Shown: positions 27,035 to 41,198, numbered from the stretch's first letter. The stretch: DNA of 64,000 bases from Photobacterium sanguinicancri (GCF_024346675.1 NZ_AP024850.1:496001-560000); one strand, 5' to 3'. The notes: generated by a model from the letters alone, not told the origin. Made by a program: numbers and translations.

Positions 27035-27709
27035 ATGACATCTCCAGCAAATAGACTTCAGCGTAAGCTGGGGTACCAATTTAACAATTTAGAACTAATG
27101 ACCTTGGCGATGACGCACCGTAGCGCCAATGGTACGCATAATGAACGTTTAGAGTTCCTAGGCGATTCGATTTTGAGCTTTGTTATTGCGGATGATTTAT
27201 ACCACCGTTTCCCACATGTGGATGAAGGTGATATGAGCCGTATGCGTGCTACGCTCGTTCGCGGTAAAACGCTGGCTGAGCTTGGTCGTGAGTTTGATTT
27301 AGGCGACCACTTACTACTTGGCCCTGGTGAATTGAAGAGTGGCGGTTACCGTCGTGATTCAATTTTGGCTGACTGTGTAGAAGCGATCATCGGTGCGGTT
27401 TACTTAGATAGCGATATCGAAGTTGTTCGCGGCATTATTTTAAGCTGGTACCAATCTCGTCTTGATACTATCGAGCCGGGTATTAACCAGAAAGATCCTA
27501 AAACACGCTTGCAAGAGTGCTTACAGGGGCGTCGTTTGCCACTGCCAGCATATACAGTAACTAAGGTTCATGGTGAAGCTCATAACCAAGAATTTACTGT
27601 ACAGTGTGAAGTAACAGGTTTGGACAAACCTGTGATCGGTAAAGGCGGCAGTCGGCGCAAGGCAGAGCAGGCAGCAGCAGAATTTGCTCTTAAGCAGTTG
27701 GAATCATGA
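27035..27709 (+). CDS. rnc: Ribonuclease III
   Basis: A 224-aa double-strand-specific endoribonuclease used in rRNA processing and mRNA decay. The catalytic signature [12 protein letters not shown] lies near 36-47, and a second acidic site in [13 protein letters not shown] near 114-126. A C-terminal dsRNA-binding domain (about 152-224) ends with [18 protein letters not shown]. It overlaps era by 4 bp, as in many gammaproteobacteria. Confidence 0.97.
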   Translation: MTSPANRLQRKLGYQFNNLELMTLAMTHRSANGTHNERLEFLGDSILSFVIADDLYHRFPHVDEGDMSRMRATLVRGKTLAELGREFDLGDHLLLGPGELKSGGYRRDSILADCVEAIIGAVYLDSDIEVVRGIILSWYQSRLDTIEPGINQKDPKTRLQECLQGRRLPLPAYTVTKVHGEAHNQEFTVQCEVTGLDKPVIGKGGSRRKAEQAAAEFALKQLES

Positions 27710-28611
27710 CAGAGAAGCAACATTGCGGCTTTATAGCCATTGTAGGCCGACCGAACGTTGGTAAATCGACGCTACTTAACCGTTTGGTTGGGCAGAAGCT
27801 TTCGATTACCTCACGTAAACCTCAAACAACGCGCCACCGTATTATGGGTGTCGATACCCGTGACGGTTACCAAGCGGTGTTTATCGATACTCCTGGCCTT
27901 CACATTGAAGAGAAGCGTACGATCAACCGTTTGATGAACCGTGCGGCAAGTAGTTCTTTGACTGATGTTGAACTAGTACTGTTTTTGGTTGACGGTACAG
28001 TATGGACAGCTGATGACGAAATGGTACTGAACAAGCTTAAGAAAAGTGAGTTGCCAACAGTACTATTGATCAACAAAGTTGATAACGTTAAAGAAAAAGG
28101 CGATTTATTCCCACATCTTGATGCATTGTCTAAAAAAATGGACTTTGTGGATGTTGTGCCTATTTCAGCGAAAAGCGGTACTAACGTTGAAGCGGTAGAA
28201 AAAATTGTTCGTGACCATATTCCTGAAGGTGAGTATTACTTCCCTGAAGATTATGTTACTGACCGTTCTCAGCGTTTTATGGCCTCTGAAATCATTCGTG
28301 AAAAACTGATGCGTTTCTTGGGTGAAGAACTGCCGTATTCGGTGACGGTAGAAATCGAACGTTTCGATTTCAACCCACGTACCAACGGTTTTGATATCAA
28401 TGGCTTGATTCTGGTTGAGCGTAAAGGCCAGAAGAAAATGGTGATCGGTAAAAATGGCGAGAAGATGAAAGTCATCGGCCGTGAAGCCCGTATTGATATG
28501 GAAGACCTGTTCGAACGTAAAGTGTACTTAGAACTGTGGGTTAAAGTGAAATCTGGTTGGGCTGATGACGAACGTGCATTGCGCAGCCTAGGTTACATCG
28601 ACGACCTATAA
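27706..28611 (+). CDS. era: GTPase Era
   Basis: A 301-aa essential GTPase that binds 16S rRNA and assists 30S maturation. GTPase motifs are GRPNVGKST (G1), DTPGLH (G3) and NKVD (G4). A C-terminal KH domain contains [15 protein letters not shown]. Length equals E. coli Era. Start overlaps the rnc stop, and recO follows after 8 bp. Confidence 0.97.
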   Translation: MTEKQHCGFIAIVGRPNVGKSTLLNRLVGQKLSITSRKPQTTRHRIMGVDTRDGYQAVFIDTPGLHIEEKRTINRLMNRAASSSLTDVELVLFLVDGTVWTADDEMVLNKLKKSELPTVLLINKVDNVKEKGDLFPHLDALSKKMDFVDVVPISAKSGTNVEAVEKIVRDHIPEGEYYFPEDYVTDRSQRFMASEIIREKLMRFLGEELPYSVTVEIERFDFNPRTNGFDINGLILVERKGQKKMVIGKNGEKMKVIGREARIDMEDLFERKVYLELWVKVKSGWADDERALRSLGYIDDL

Positions 28612-28619
28612 GGGACGCT

Positions 28620-29330
28620 ATGGAAGGGCTACAACGGTGTTTTGTCCTTCACTCTCGTCCTTACAGTGAGACGAGCCTGATCCTTGATGTTTTTAGCGAG
28701 GATTACGGCCGTCTTACTTTATTGGCGAAAGGTGCACGGCGTAAACGCTCCAACCTCAAAGGCGCACTTCAGCCTTTTACTCCGTTATTTATGAAATGGA
28801 CGGGGCGCGGCACCATGCCCATTTTGACCCAAGCTGAGCCCATCTCTATCAGCCTGCCTATGCGCGGCTACATCCTATATTCAGCGCTTTATGTTAATGA
28901 ACTTATCGCTCGTGTACTGGAAACAAATACCCCCTATCCAGTGTTGTTTCTGGATTACCTGAATGTGCTACGTGAATTGGCACAAGCGGATAACCCAGAA
29001 CCTGCATTACGACGTTTTGAATTAGCCCTATTAAATCACCTTGGTTACGGTATCGATTTTCTGCACTGTGCGGGGAGTGGTTTATCTGTTGAGGACGGTA
29101 TGACCTATAACTACCGTGAGCAGCGAGGCTTTATTGCGTCAATGATGACCAATCAATTGACGTTTACAGGGAATCAACTCAAAGCGATTTCTGCACGTCA
29201 CTTTACCAGCCCAGATCAGCTTCGGGCGGCAAAACGCTTTACACGTATTGCCTTAAAACCTTATCTTGGCGGGAAACCATTAAAAAGTAGGGAACTGTTT
29301 ATCCCTCGATCAAGGAGTACCGGAAAATGA
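28620..29330 (+). CDS. recO: DNA repair protein RecO
   Basis: A 236-aa recombination mediator that loads RecA on SSB-coated DNA in the RecFOR pathway. It has the N-terminal OB fold ([36 protein letters not shown]) and a C-terminal helical domain. It lacks an evident zinc-binding cysteine cluster, as in E. coli. It overlaps pdxJ by 4 bp. Confidence 0.95.
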   Translation: MEGLQRCFVLHSRPYSETSLILDVFSEDYGRLTLLAKGARRKRSNLKGALQPFTPLFMKWTGRGTMPILTQAEPISISLPMRGYILYSALYVNELIARVLETNTPYPVLFLDYLNVLRELAQADNPEPALRRFELALLNHLGYGIDFLHCAGSGLSVEDGMTYNYREQRGFIASMMTNQLTFTGNQLKAISARHFTSPDQLRAAKRFTRIALKPYLGGKPLKSRELFIPRSRSTGK

Positions 29331-30058
29331 ACAATATACTACTCGGCGTCAATATCGATCATGTGGCAACTCTGCGTAACGCGCGTGGCACACGTTACCC
29401 TGATCCTGTGCATGCTGCGGAAGTCGCTGAGCGTGCAGGTGCTGATGGTATTACGATTCACCTTCGTGAAGATCGTCGTCATATTAATGATCGTGATGTC
29501 CGTATTTTGCGTGAGACCATTCAAACACGTATGAACCTTGAAATGGCCGTAACCGATGAGATGGTTGATATTGCGCTTAAGACCCAACCTGAATTCGTTT
29601 GTTTAGTACCTGAAAAACGCGAAGAATTGACCACTGAAGGTGGTTTAGATGTGGCTGGTCAGCTGGACAAAATCAAAGCAGCAACAGCGAAACTGACGGC
29701 TGCGGGTATTAAAGTCTCGCTATTTATTGATGCTGATCGTACCCAAATTGATGCCTCGCTTGCGTGTGGTGCGCCGTATATTGAGCTTCACACTGGCCAC
29801 TATGCCGATGCAAAAACAGAAGAAGAGCAGCAAGCTGAACTTAAACGTATTGCTGCTGCTGCAAGTTATGCTGATGGTTTAGGCATTAAAGTGAATGCAG
29901 GCCATGGTTTGACATACCACAACGTAAAACCGTTAGCAGCACTGCCTGAAATTTACGAGTTGAACATTGGTCATTCAATTATGGGACGAGCAATGTTTGA
30001 TGGCTTAAATAAAGCCGTTGCGGATATGCGCGCTATCATGCAAGAAGCGCGTAAGTAA
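29327..30058 (+). CDS. pdxJ: Pyridoxine 5'-phosphate synthase
   Basis: A 243-aa TIM-barrel enzyme that condenses 1-deoxyxylulose-5-phosphate with 3-amino-2-oxopropyl phosphate to make pyridoxine phosphate. Conserved segments are [30 protein letters not shown] and [12 protein letters not shown]. Length equals E. coli PdxJ (243 aa). Its last base overlaps the acpS start. Confidence 0.97.
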   Translation: MNNILLGVNIDHVATLRNARGTRYPDPVHAAEVAERAGADGITIHLREDRRHINDRDVRILRETIQTRMNLEMAVTDEMVDIALKTQPEFVCLVPEKREELTTEGGLDVAGQLDKIKAATAKLTAAGIKVSLFIDADRTQIDASLACGAPYIELHTGHYADAKTEEEQQAELKRIAAAASYADGLGIKVNAGHGLTYHNVKPLAALPEIYELNIGHSIMGRAMFDGLNKAVADMRAIMQEARK

Positions 30059-30441
30059 TGGCTATCCTTGGCTTAGGGACGGACATCGCGGAAATAGAGC
30101 GGGTCGAAAAAGTATTAACTCGTCGTACGGGTGAGGCTTTTGCTGAACGTGTTCTAGTGCCGTCAGAGCTGGCTGCGTTTCATGCACTAAAGCTTAAAGG
30201 ACGTTACTTAGCTAAGCGCTTTGCGGTGAAAGAAGCGGCTTCTAAAGCATTGGGGACTGGTATTGCGTGTGGTGTTAGCTTCCAAGACTTCACGGTGACC
30301 AATGATGATTTGGGTAAACCTGTCTTAACCTTATCGGGCAAGGCGGCGGAATTAGCCGCGGCAATGGGCGTAAATCATGTTCATTTGACGATTGCGGATG
30401 AAAGGCGATACGCCGTTGCTACAGTGATCCTAGAAAGCTAA
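30058..30441 (+). CDS. acpS: Holo-[acyl-carrier-protein] synthase
   Basis: A 127-aa phosphopantetheinyl transferase that activates acyl carrier protein. Motifs are [12 protein letters not shown] at the N-terminus and [16 protein letters not shown] near 56-71, carrying the magnesium ligands. It is the last gene of the lepB-acpS run, followed by a bidirectional terminator. Confidence 0.96.
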   Translation: MAILGLGTDIAEIERVEKVLTRRTGEAFAERVLVPSELAAFHALKLKGRYLAKRFAVKEAASKALGTGIACGVSFQDFTVTNDDLGKPVLTLSGKAAELAAAMGVNHVHLTIADERRYAVATVILES

Positions 30442-30455
30442 ACCGTAAAGTAATG

Positions 30456-30485
30456 AAAAAGGAGAGCCGAGGCTCTCCTTTTTAT
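30456..30485 (+). terminator. Bidirectional terminator between acpS and barA
   Basis: AAAAAGGAGAGCC/GGCTCTCCTTTTT is a perfect 13-bp stem with a 2-nt centre, flanked by A and T runs. Confidence 0.92.
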
Positions 30486-30509
30486 GGTCGTAATATTAGC
30501 GTGACGGTA

Positions 30510-33290
30510 TTAGTGACGATACTCTTTTGATGCTTTAACCACATTATTCATTTCATCGATAAGCTCTAATAGTTCAGGCTCAATATCATCTTGTTTCGCA
30601 TTGGCTTTTAGCTGAGTTTCAATGGTATGGCACAAGGATTTCAAGCGCGGTACTCCGCTGTATGCACAGCTACCATGCAATTTGTGAATTGACGGCCATA
30701 GCTCAATCTCTTTGCCGTCGAGTGCTTCATTTACCAACATTTCGACTTCCGGCATGTAATCGAGCAGCATTTGTAACATGTCTTTGGCGAGATCCTCTTT
30801 GCCTGCTGCTTGCTTTAAGGCTAAGGTCCAATCCCAGCTGATACTGTTGTCATACTGCGAGGCTTCTTCCTGCTGTTTTTCGATCGGTGTGAAGATTGCG
30901 TCTTCAACCTCATTGTCTGTTGATTGATCGTCTGGATGAGTCCATTTTGACAATATTTGCTGCAAGATATGTTCTTCAATAGGTTTGGTGAGGTAGTCAT
31001 CCATACCAGCCTTGATAAGACGTTCCCGCTCACCAGCCATCGCATGTGCTGTTACAGCAATCACTGGCGTATGGTGGTTTAGTTCAGTCTTATGGATCTC
31101 CTCACAGGCGGTAACCCCGTCCATTTCAGGCATTTGAATATCCATAAATACTAAATCAAAGGCTTTCTGGTGGGCATATTCCACCGCCTTACGGCCACCG
31201 GTTGCGGTTATAACTGTTTCTACACGCTCACTCAATAGGGCTGAAATCAGTTTAAGGTTGGCAGGATTATCATCAACGGCCATGACAGTTAATGGCAAAA
31301 TGGTTTGCGTTGGCTCAGACAGTAATATGGCTTCTGGCTCTAGCAATAAATCATTGCTGCCTGCGAGCGCCTCAAACAATTTACGCTGTGCTAATGGTTT
31401 ACCGAGACAAGCTGATACGCCCGCTGCCAGTAAGCGCTCTGAGAGTGCCAACTCTGTAGCAGGTAAGCTCACAATAACTTTGTCTGCCACCTGCTCGGCT
31501 TTGAACACATTATCAAGCAGAGTCGCAATCGGAGGTTGTTCACCCGGAGAGAGGCTTAACAGGGCAAACTGATGCGGCTCGATATCTTCAGGCATAGTCG
31601 AGCGATAGGTGACTTGCAGGCCAGCATTAATCAAGCGTTGCTGCGTTACGGACGCTGCCTGCATGTTTGGCTCGATCAGCAGGAGTTTTTTACCGATCAG
31701 AGCTTCAGTGTCTATTGGCTGTGAAACTGGCAAATCAGTTTTCATTAGACGTAAGCTGAACCAGAACGTCGACCCTTGGTGCAAGCGGCTGGTTAAGCTG
31801 ATTTCACCACCCATTTGGGTGACCAGTTTTTGAGTGATAACTAGACCTAATCCCGTACCACCATAGCGGCGTGAAATACTGGCATCGGCTTGGCTAAATG
31901 CTTGGAATAGCTGAGCTTGCTGGCGCTCAGAAATGCCAATACCGGTATCACGAACAATGAATTGCAGTTCGACGTTTTCTTCTTTATCAGCTTTGAGTTC
32001 CACCGAGACATCAATGTTACCGCGCTCGGTGAATTTTACTGCGTTACCAATGAGGTTCGTCAGTACTTGCTGAATACGCAGTGGGTCACCAATTAATCCC
32101 GCAGGAATACGATTGTCGATCTTTAACGTCAGCTCTAGCCCTTTTTCGTGGGCGTTTGGTGCCAGTAGACGCATGACCTCATCAAGTGATTCGGTAAAAT
32201 CGAACGGAATATTTTCAAGCAACAACTTACCAGCTTCAAGTTTCGAGAAATCGAGAATGTCATTGATGATCGTGAGTAGATTATTAGCCGATTTTTCAAT
32301 GGTCTGTAAGTAATCTTGCTGGCTCGAACTTAAACGGGTTTTAAGCATTTGGCGGGTAAAACCAATGACACCATTAAGTGGTGTACGCAGCTCATGCGAC
32401 ATGTTGGCCAAAAATTCCGACTTCACTCGTGCCGCTTCTTGAGCGCGTTTTTTCGCAATATCGAGCTCAACGTTCTGAATCTCTAGCTGTTCAAGCGTTT
32501 CACGTAGATCTGAGGTGGCCTGATCGATGCTTTGCTGCATTTCGATATGGTATTCCGCCAGTGAAATAGCCATGGCATTGATACCGTTTTTCAAGGTATC
32601 GAGTTCACCCAATAGTTGCCCTTCGATACGCACATCCAAGTGACCACGGCGGATACGGTCAACTACGCTTACCATATGTGATATAGGGCGGGTGACATCT
32701 TGCATCAATCGATATGCAAACAAACAAGACAATGTCAGCCCAAGTAATAGCACCATTAAAGCGGTAAATACTTCTTGGTATTGCTGTAAGCGCAGGCTGC
32801 TTAAATCGAGTTCTAACGCAATATAGCCCAGCGTGCGTTCTTGGCCTTCGATACCTGATAGCTGACCAAACTGACCTTCGCTGATGATTGGTGCTCGCAA
32901 TATCATCGAATTTTCATTGAGGCGTGTATCTAAGAGTAACGGGATCGGCTCATCGTCTGGGTACATCAAGGCTTCGAAATTACGATGAAAGTTTGAGGTA
33001 ACAAACAATTCGTTGTTGGCATCGAATACCGCAATACTGCGTATAATTTGAGAGTGTTTTCGATGGGCGTAGCCAATTAACCGACGTACGGCTTCTCGGT
33101 TATCTTTGGTCATACCAAATTCGGTTGAAATGGCCAGCGGCTCAATAATGCTTGCGCCGGTAGAGACAAGTTGATGTTCAAGGTCCTGATAGCGGCTCAT
33201 AGTGAAAAAAGCGCTTAATAACAGGCCGATAATCAGCGTTGGTGCTAATGTCAGGGTGAAGACCCTGGCACGAAGTCCATATTTGGTCAT
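30510..33290 (-). CDS. barA: Hybrid sensor histidine kinase BarA
   Basis: A 926-aa tripartite sensor kinase that phosphorylates UvrY/GacA-type regulators and thereby controls Csr small RNAs. In order: transmembrane helix (about 10-30), periplasmic region, second helix (about 165-190), HAMP, HisKA with SHELRTPLNG near residue 298, HATPase with the DTGIGIS and GGTGLGL boxes, degenerate and true receiver domains (phospho-Asp in FMDIQMPEMDG near 718), and a C-terminal Hpt domain with IHKLHGSCAYSG near 872. It is divergent from rlmD. csrA, the end of the same cascade, is also in this window. Confidence 0.96.
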   Translation of the reverse strand: MTKYGLRARVFTLTLAPTLIIGLLLSAFFTMSRYQDLEHQLVSTGASIIEPLAISTEFGMTKDNREAVRRLIGYAHRKHSQIIRSIAVFDANNELFVTSNFHRNFEALMYPDDEPIPLLLDTRLNENSMILRAPIISEGQFGQLSGIEGQERTLGYIALELDLSSLRLQQYQEVFTALMVLLLGLTLSCLFAYRLMQDVTRPISHMVSVVDRIRRGHLDVRIEGQLLGELDTLKNGINAMAISLAEYHIEMQQSIDQATSDLRETLEQLEIQNVELDIAKKRAQEAARVKSEFLANMSHELRTPLNGVIGFTRQMLKTRLSSSQQDYLQTIEKSANNLLTIINDILDFSKLEAGKLLLENIPFDFTESLDEVMRLLAPNAHEKGLELTLKIDNRIPAGLIGDPLRIQQVLTNLIGNAVKFTERGNIDVSVELKADKEENVELQFIVRDTGIGISERQQAQLFQAFSQADASISRRYGGTGLGLVITQKLVTQMGGEISLTSRLHQGSTFWFSLRLMKTDLPVSQPIDTEALIGKKLLLIEPNMQAASVTQQRLINAGLQVTYRSTMPEDIEPHQFALLSLSPGEQPPIATLLDNVFKAEQVADKVIVSLPATELALSERLLAAGVSACLGKPLAQRKLFEALAGSNDLLLEPEAILLSEPTQTILPLTVMAVDDNPANLKLISALLSERVETVITATGGRKAVEYAHQKAFDLVFMDIQMPEMDGVTACEEIHKTELNHHTPVIAVTAHAMAGERERLIKAGMDDYLTKPIEEHILQQILSKWTHPDDQSTDNEVEDAIFTPIEKQQEEASQYDNSISWDWTLALKQAAGKEDLAKDMLQMLLDYMPEVEMLVNEALDGKEIELWPSIHKLHGSCAYSGVPRLKSLCHTIETQLKANAKQDDIEPELLELIDEMNNVVKASKEYRH

Positions 33291-33410
33291 GGTTCTCTTA
33301 ATTACAAGAAAGCGATTCTATGGGAGAATTAGTATCCATCAGTGGCCTAGCTTAAAGAAAGTCAGGCCATTCGACAAATTCTCAATGTCTGAACAGTGAG
33401 CGAAACACCT

Positions 33411-34739
33411 ATGGCACGCTTTTTTAAGCCTCAAAAACGAAAAATTACCGACACTAAGCACAAGGAAATCACGATAAGTCGCTTAGACCATGTAGGCGCT
33501 GGAGTGGGCCACCTGAATAAAAAACCGGTATTTGTTGACGGTTTATTACCAGGCGAAAAAGCGGTTGTTCAGTTTACTGAAGACAAAAAACAGTACGCAC
33601 GTGCGACTGTGATCAAGCGTCTAACCGATAATGCCGAGCGTATTAAACCGCATTGTCCAATCTATGACCAGTGCGGTGGCTGTAACTTACAACATTTATC
33701 CCATTCAGCTCAGGTAGTTGCCAAGCAGCAATCCTTGGGTGAGCTGATGACAAAGTTTGCGGGAGCTGAGGTCGAGATCCAGCAAGCAAAACCAATTGTC
33801 GCACAAGATTTTGAATATCGCCGTTGTGCACGTTTCGCGGTAAAGCTCAGTGCCAAAGGGCAACTTGCGTTTGGTTTCCGTAAAAAGCAAAGCAAAGATA
33901 TTGTCGATGTCGCACATTGCCCAATCTTAGCGGCATCATTGAATGAACTTTTACCGTCATTACGTACTCTGTTAATGGGGTTAAAGGGACGAAAAAACCT
34001 TGGGCACGTTGAGCTGGTGGAAGCCGATAATGGCCGTGTTGTGTTGATCCGCCATTTAAAGCCGTTTTCTGACAGCGATATGTCACAAATTAATGCGTTT
34101 GCTGATAAAAATGACATCACGTTATATCTAGCGCCTGAGAGTGATGAGCTCAATCATGTGCGTGGTGATAAACCACACTATGGCTTGGACGGGGTTGAAC
34201 TGACGTTTTCACCAAAAGATTTTATTCAGGTGAATGCGAATGTGAACAAACAGATGGTTGCTCAAGCGGTTGAATGGTTAGATGTGCAGCCAGAAGATCG
34301 GGTGCTTGACCTATTTTGTGGTTTAGGTAATTTCAGTTTACCACTGGCAAAACGTGCAAAATCACTGGTTGGTGTTGAAGGTGTCGATGAAATGGTTCAT
34401 CGTGCTACTTATAACGCCGAAAAAAATGGTATCGATAACGCAACCTTCTATCAGGCTAACTTGGAAGAAGACGTGACTTTGTTATCATGGGCAAAAGAAC
34501 CCTTTAATAAAATATTACTCGACCCTGCGCGCGCGGGCGCAGCAGGTGTTATGCAGCACGTTATAGCACTTAAACCACAGCGTGTGGTGTATGTGTCATG
34601 TAACCCTGCCACGTTGGCGCGTGATAGTCAGGCACTGCTGCAACAAGGTTATCAGTTGGAGCGTCTTGGTATGTTGGATATGTTCCCACAGACAGGACAC
34701 TTAGAATCAATGGCGCTATTCGTAAAAACGGTTCGCTAA
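33411..34739 (+). CDS. rlmD: 23S rRNA (uracil-1939-C5) methyltransferase
   Basis: A 442-aa SAM-dependent enzyme that methylates U1939 of 23S rRNA. It has an N-terminal TRAM domain, an Fe-S cluster site (CPIYDQCGGCNLQH with a later Cys), SAM motif VLDLFCGLGNFSLPLA, and the catalytic YVSCNPATLARD. The start at 33411 (MARFFKPQKRK) matches the E. coli N-terminus. A GTG at 33396 in frame is an alternative. It lies directly upstream of relA, a conserved pair. Confidence 0.95.
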   Translation: MARFFKPQKRKITDTKHKEITISRLDHVGAGVGHLNKKPVFVDGLLPGEKAVVQFTEDKKQYARATVIKRLTDNAERIKPHCPIYDQCGGCNLQHLSHSAQVVAKQQSLGELMTKFAGAEVEIQQAKPIVAQDFEYRRCARFAVKLSAKGQLAFGFRKKQSKDIVDVAHCPILAASLNELLPSLRTLLMGLKGRKNLGHVELVEADNGRVVLIRHLKPFSDSDMSQINAFADKNDITLYLAPESDELNHVRGDKPHYGLDGVELTFSPKDFIQVNANVNKQMVAQAVEWLDVQPEDRVLDLFCGLGNFSLPLAKRAKSLVGVEGVDEMVHRATYNAEKNGIDNATFYQANLEEDVTLLSWAKEPFNKILLDPARAGAAGVMQHVIALKPQRVVYVSCNPATLARDSQALLQQGYQLERLGMLDMFPQTGHLESMALFVKTVR

Positions 34740-34792
34740 AACGATCGAGTCATACGTAAACGCCATTACAAAAAGCAAAACAGGATAGAGAA

Positions 34793-37024
34793 ATGGTCGC
34801 AGTTCGCGGTGCGCATTTAAAGGAAAACGATACATTTGAGCTTTCAGCATGGGTTGATAGTTTGCAGCAAGACGCCAAGATATCGAAGCGTCTAAAAAGC
34901 ACCTATCAGCGGTGTATCGACATAACATCAACGGAAGATTCAGCAGCATTGTTGCTGTGGCGTGGCCGCGAAATGGTTGAGATCCTCGTGATGCTCAGCA
35001 TGGATGCAGAAACCTTGGTCGCAGCTTTGCTGTGCCCATTGGTTGAAGCGGGTGTCTACGACTTAGAACAAGTCAAAGAAGACTACAACACTGCAATCAT
35101 GCAGCTGGTGGCGGGGGTTGACCAAATGGCAGCTATCCGCCAGCTTAGTGCAACCACTGAAGGGGCGGCGCAATCAGCACAGGTAGATAATATTCGCCGT
35201 ATGCTGCTATCGATGGTGGATGACTTCCGCTGCGTGGTCATTAAACTTGCTGAGCGTATTTGTAACCTACGTGAAGTGAAAGATGAGCCTGATGAGGTAC
35301 GCCGCGCTGCTGCGAAAGAGTGTGCCAATATTTACGCACCGCTGGCTAACCGTTTGGGTATTGGTCAGTTGAAGTGGGAAATAGAAGATTACGCTTTCCG
35401 CTACAAACACCCTGATACTTATAAGAAAATTGCGAAGCAACTGTCGGAGCGCAGGATTGTACGTGAGCAATACATCGAGCACTTTGTCACTGATTTAGCT
35501 GACTCTATGGTGAGCTGTAATATCAATGCCGAAGTGCAAGGTCGTCCTAAACACATCTATAGCATCTGGCGTAAGATGCAGAAAAAGAACCTTGATTTTG
35601 ACGAACTTTTCGATGTGCGTGCAGTACGTATTATTGCCGACCAGCTGCAAGACTGTTATGCCGCGTTAGGGGTTGTACATACTAAATACCGTCATCTGCC
35701 AAAAGAGTTTGATGACTATGTCGCTAATCCTAAACCGAACGGTTACCAGTCTATCCACACGGTAGTGTTGGGGCCTGAAGGTAAAACCATCGAAATTCAA
35801 ATCCGCACCAAGCAGATGCATGAAGAGTCGGAATTGGGTGTCGCAGCACACTGGAAATACAAAGAGGGTGGCGCGGCAGGTGGTAATAAATCATCTTACG
35901 ATGAGAAAATTGAATGGCTTCGTAAGCTGCTTGTGTGGCAAGAGGAAATGTCAGACTCTGGCGAAATGCTGGATGAATTACGCAGCCAAGTCTTCGATGA
36001 TCGCGTGTATGCCTTTACCCCAAAAGGGGATGTGGTTGATTTGCCTTTGAATGCGACGCCGCTTGATTTTGCATATCATATCCACTCTGAAGTGGGTCAC
36101 CGTTGCATTGGTGCTAAGGTGGAAGGGCGTATCGTTCCATTCACCTACAACTTACAAATGGGTGATCAAGTTGAAATTATCACCCAAAAAGAGCCTAACC
36201 CATCACGCGATTGGTTAAACCCGAACTTAGGTTTTGTTACCTCTAGCCGTGCGCGTGCCAAAGTACATGCTTGGTTTAGAAAACAAGCACGTGATAAGAA
36301 CTTGATCGCAGGGCGTGAAATGTTGGAGGCCGACTTACATAAGTTAGGCGCCACCATGAAAGACGCAGAACTTTATGCGTTGAAACGCTTTAATGCCAAA
36401 AACCTCGATGAGTTGTTTGTCGGCGTCGGCAGTGGTGATTTGCGTATTAATCAAGTGGTTAATCATATTAACACCTTGGTGAATAAACCCACCGCAGAAG
36501 AAGAAGACAAGCAACTGCTTGATAAGCTGACGGAAGCCAGTGAAAAGAGCAGCACCAGCACCCAAAAACCACAACGAGATGCGGTTGTGGTGGAAGGGGT
36601 GGATAACCTGATGACCCACCTAGCGCGTTGTTGCCAGCCGATCCCAGGTGATGACATCACGGGGTTTGTGACTCAAGGACGGGGTATTTCGGTTCACAGG
36701 AGTGATTGTGAACAACTGGACGAGTTACGTCATCATGCACCAGAGCGTTTGATTCAAACGGTGTGGGGCGGTGGTTTCGTTGGTAACTACAACATTACAG
36801 TGCGTGTGATTGCCTCTGAACGAAATGGCTTGATCAAAGAACTCACGAATACCTTAGCCAATGAGAAAACCAAAGTCTCTGGCATGAAGAGCCGTATCGA
36901 CTATAAGAAACAAATGTCGATCATGGATTTTGAGCTAGAGCTAACGGATTTAGAAGTGCTCAGTAAGGTACTTAAGCGCCTAGAGCAAGTGAAAGACGTC
37001 GCCGAAGCGAAGCGTTTGTACTAA
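34793..37024 (+). CDS. relA: GTP pyrophosphokinase RelA
   Basis: A 743-aa ribosome-associated (p)ppGpp synthetase of the stringent response. The N-terminal hydrolase-like domain lacks the HD motif, as in monofunctional RelA. The synthetase domain (about 240-370) contains PKHIYSIWRKM and NPKPNGYQSIHT. TGS begins near 403 (DRVYAFTPKGD), and a zinc-finger/ACT tail begins near 600-670. The length and lack of the HD signature separate it from SpoT. Confidence 0.97.
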   Translation: MVAVRGAHLKENDTFELSAWVDSLQQDAKISKRLKSTYQRCIDITSTEDSAALLLWRGREMVEILVMLSMDAETLVAALLCPLVEAGVYDLEQVKEDYNTAIMQLVAGVDQMAAIRQLSATTEGAAQSAQVDNIRRMLLSMVDDFRCVVIKLAERICNLREVKDEPDEVRRAAAKECANIYAPLANRLGIGQLKWEIEDYAFRYKHPDTYKKIAKQLSERRIVREQYIEHFVTDLADSMVSCNINAEVQGRPKHIYSIWRKMQKKNLDFDELFDVRAVRIIADQLQDCYAALGVVHTKYRHLPKEFDDYVANPKPNGYQSIHTVVLGPEGKTIEIQIRTKQMHEESELGVAAHWKYKEGGAAGGNKSSYDEKIEWLRKLLVWQEEMSDSGEMLDELRSQVFDDRVYAFTPKGDVVDLPLNATPLDFAYHIHSEVGHRCIGAKVEGRIVPFTYNLQMGDQVEIITQKEPNPSRDWLNPNLGFVTSSRARAKVHAWFRKQARDKNLIAGREMLEADLHKLGATMKDAELYALKRFNAKNLDELFVGVGSGDLRINQVVNHINTLVNKPTAEEEDKQLLDKLTEASEKSSTSTQKPQRDAVVVEGVDNLMTHLARCCQPIPGDDITGFVTQGRGISVHRSDCEQLDELRHHAPERLIQTVWGGGFVGNYNITVRVIASERNGLIKELTNTLANEKTKVSGMKSRIDYKKQMSIMDFELELTDLEVLSKVLKRLEQVKDVAEAKRLY

Positions 37025-37050
37025 CGTTGTACAGAACAATAAAAATAAAT

Positions 37051-37080
37051 AACGGGAAGCCTTAGTGCTTCCCGTTTTGT
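37051..37080 (+). terminator. Terminator after relA
   Basis: AACGGGAAGC/GCTTCCCGTT, a 10-bp stem with a 6-nt loop, is followed by TTTTG. It lies just before the mazG start, so mazG probably has its own promoter or depends on read-through. Confidence 0.75.
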
Positions 37081-37094
37081 TAAGCGAGATAAAA

Positions 37095-37907
37095 ATGGAA
37101 AAAATGACTCCAGCAGCAATGACACAACTACTTGAAATTATGGCGACGTTACGCGACCCGCAACAAGGTTGTCCGTGGGATATCAAACAGACGTTTGACT
37201 CGATAGTGCCGCATACTATTGAAGAAGCCTACGAAGTAGCTGATGCTATTCATCAGCAAGACTGGCCTGAAGTAAAAGCTGAATTAGGGGATTTACTGTT
37301 CCAAGTGGTGTTTTACAGTCAAATGGCGAAAGAGCAGGGTTTATTTGATTTTGATGATGTAGTCGCAGGACTAAATGAGAAACTAACGCGCCGCCATCCT
37401 CATGTTTTTAGTGAAAAAGAATTTGCTGACGATGCGGAAATTAATGCTAATTGGGAAGCAGAGAAAGCCAAAGAGCGCGAACAAAAAGCAGATGACTTGA
37501 GTGTATTGGCAAATATTCCACTTGCGTTACCTGCATTGAGCCGTGCTGATAAGATTCAACGTCGTTGTGCCAAGCACGGTTTTGACTGGGATACGCTAGG
37601 CCCTGTGGTCGATAAGGTCAAAGAGGAAATTGATGAAGTTCTAGAAGAAGTCATCCAAGTTGAACCAGATCAAGCCAAAATCGCGGAAGAAATGGGGGAT
37701 TTACTGTTTGCTACAGTTAACTTTAGTCGCCACTTAAAGGTCAACCCAGAGCAAGCTTTACAGTTGGCGAATAAAAAATTTGAGCGTCGATTTCGCCAAG
37801 TGGAAGAATGTGTGCTAGAACAAGGTTTGCACCTTGAAGACTGCTCGCTGGAAAAACTGGATGGCATCTGGGATCTTGTAAAGCAACAAGAAAAGTCGAA
37901 TTGCTAA
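37095..37907 (+). CDS. mazG: Nucleoside triphosphate pyrophosphohydrolase MazG
   Basis: A 270-aa all-alpha NTP pyrophosphatase that hydrolyses (d)NTPs and is implicated in lowering (p)ppGpp in E. coli. The family repeats are visible: RDPQQGCPWDIKQTF, EEAYEVADAI, ELGDLLFQVVFYSQMA and, in the second half, EEIDEVLEEVI with EEMGDLLFATVN. The ATG at 37095 is chosen because the longer frame runs through the relA terminator. Position after relA is conserved. In E. coli mazEF intervenes, and that toxin-antitoxin pair is absent here. Confidence 0.93.
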   Translation: MEKMTPAAMTQLLEIMATLRDPQQGCPWDIKQTFDSIVPHTIEEAYEVADAIHQQDWPEVKAELGDLLFQVVFYSQMAKEQGLFDFDDVVAGLNEKLTRRHPHVFSEKEFADDAEINANWEAEKAKEREQKADDLSVLANIPLALPALSRADKIQRRCAKHGFDWDTLGPVVDKVKEEIDEVLEEVIQVEPDQAKIAEEMGDLLFATVNFSRHLKVNPEQALQLANKKFERRFRQVEECVLEQGLHLEDCSLEKLDGIWDLVKQQEKSNC

Positions 37908-38094
37908 TCAAATTATACTGTTATTGCTCGGTTAAATAGTATGCGGTTAAGGAATAGTTTTGTTGTTATTTTACACGAACAGTTTGTGCAACTCGTATAA
38001 TTGATTTGAAACAAATAATACTCATGATTGCTGTGATAGTTTTCACGTTGTGGCGATAAAAGGTGTCTGGTATCATTGCTCTCCGTCCAGATAG

Positions 38095-41153
<3,059 letters not shown>

Positions 41154-41198
41154 TCATTAAGCTTTGATTTTGGATAATTAATTATCCGACGACTTTAT

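Noticed and set aside
33710..34153. A 147-codon minus-strand frame
   Set aside because: It is antisense to rlmD and shows only a composition-driven open frame.
37970..38001. TTTACA and TATAAT as a pyrG promoter
   Set aside because: The spacing of 20 bp is too long for a confident sigma-70 promoter, so it is not listed as a feature.
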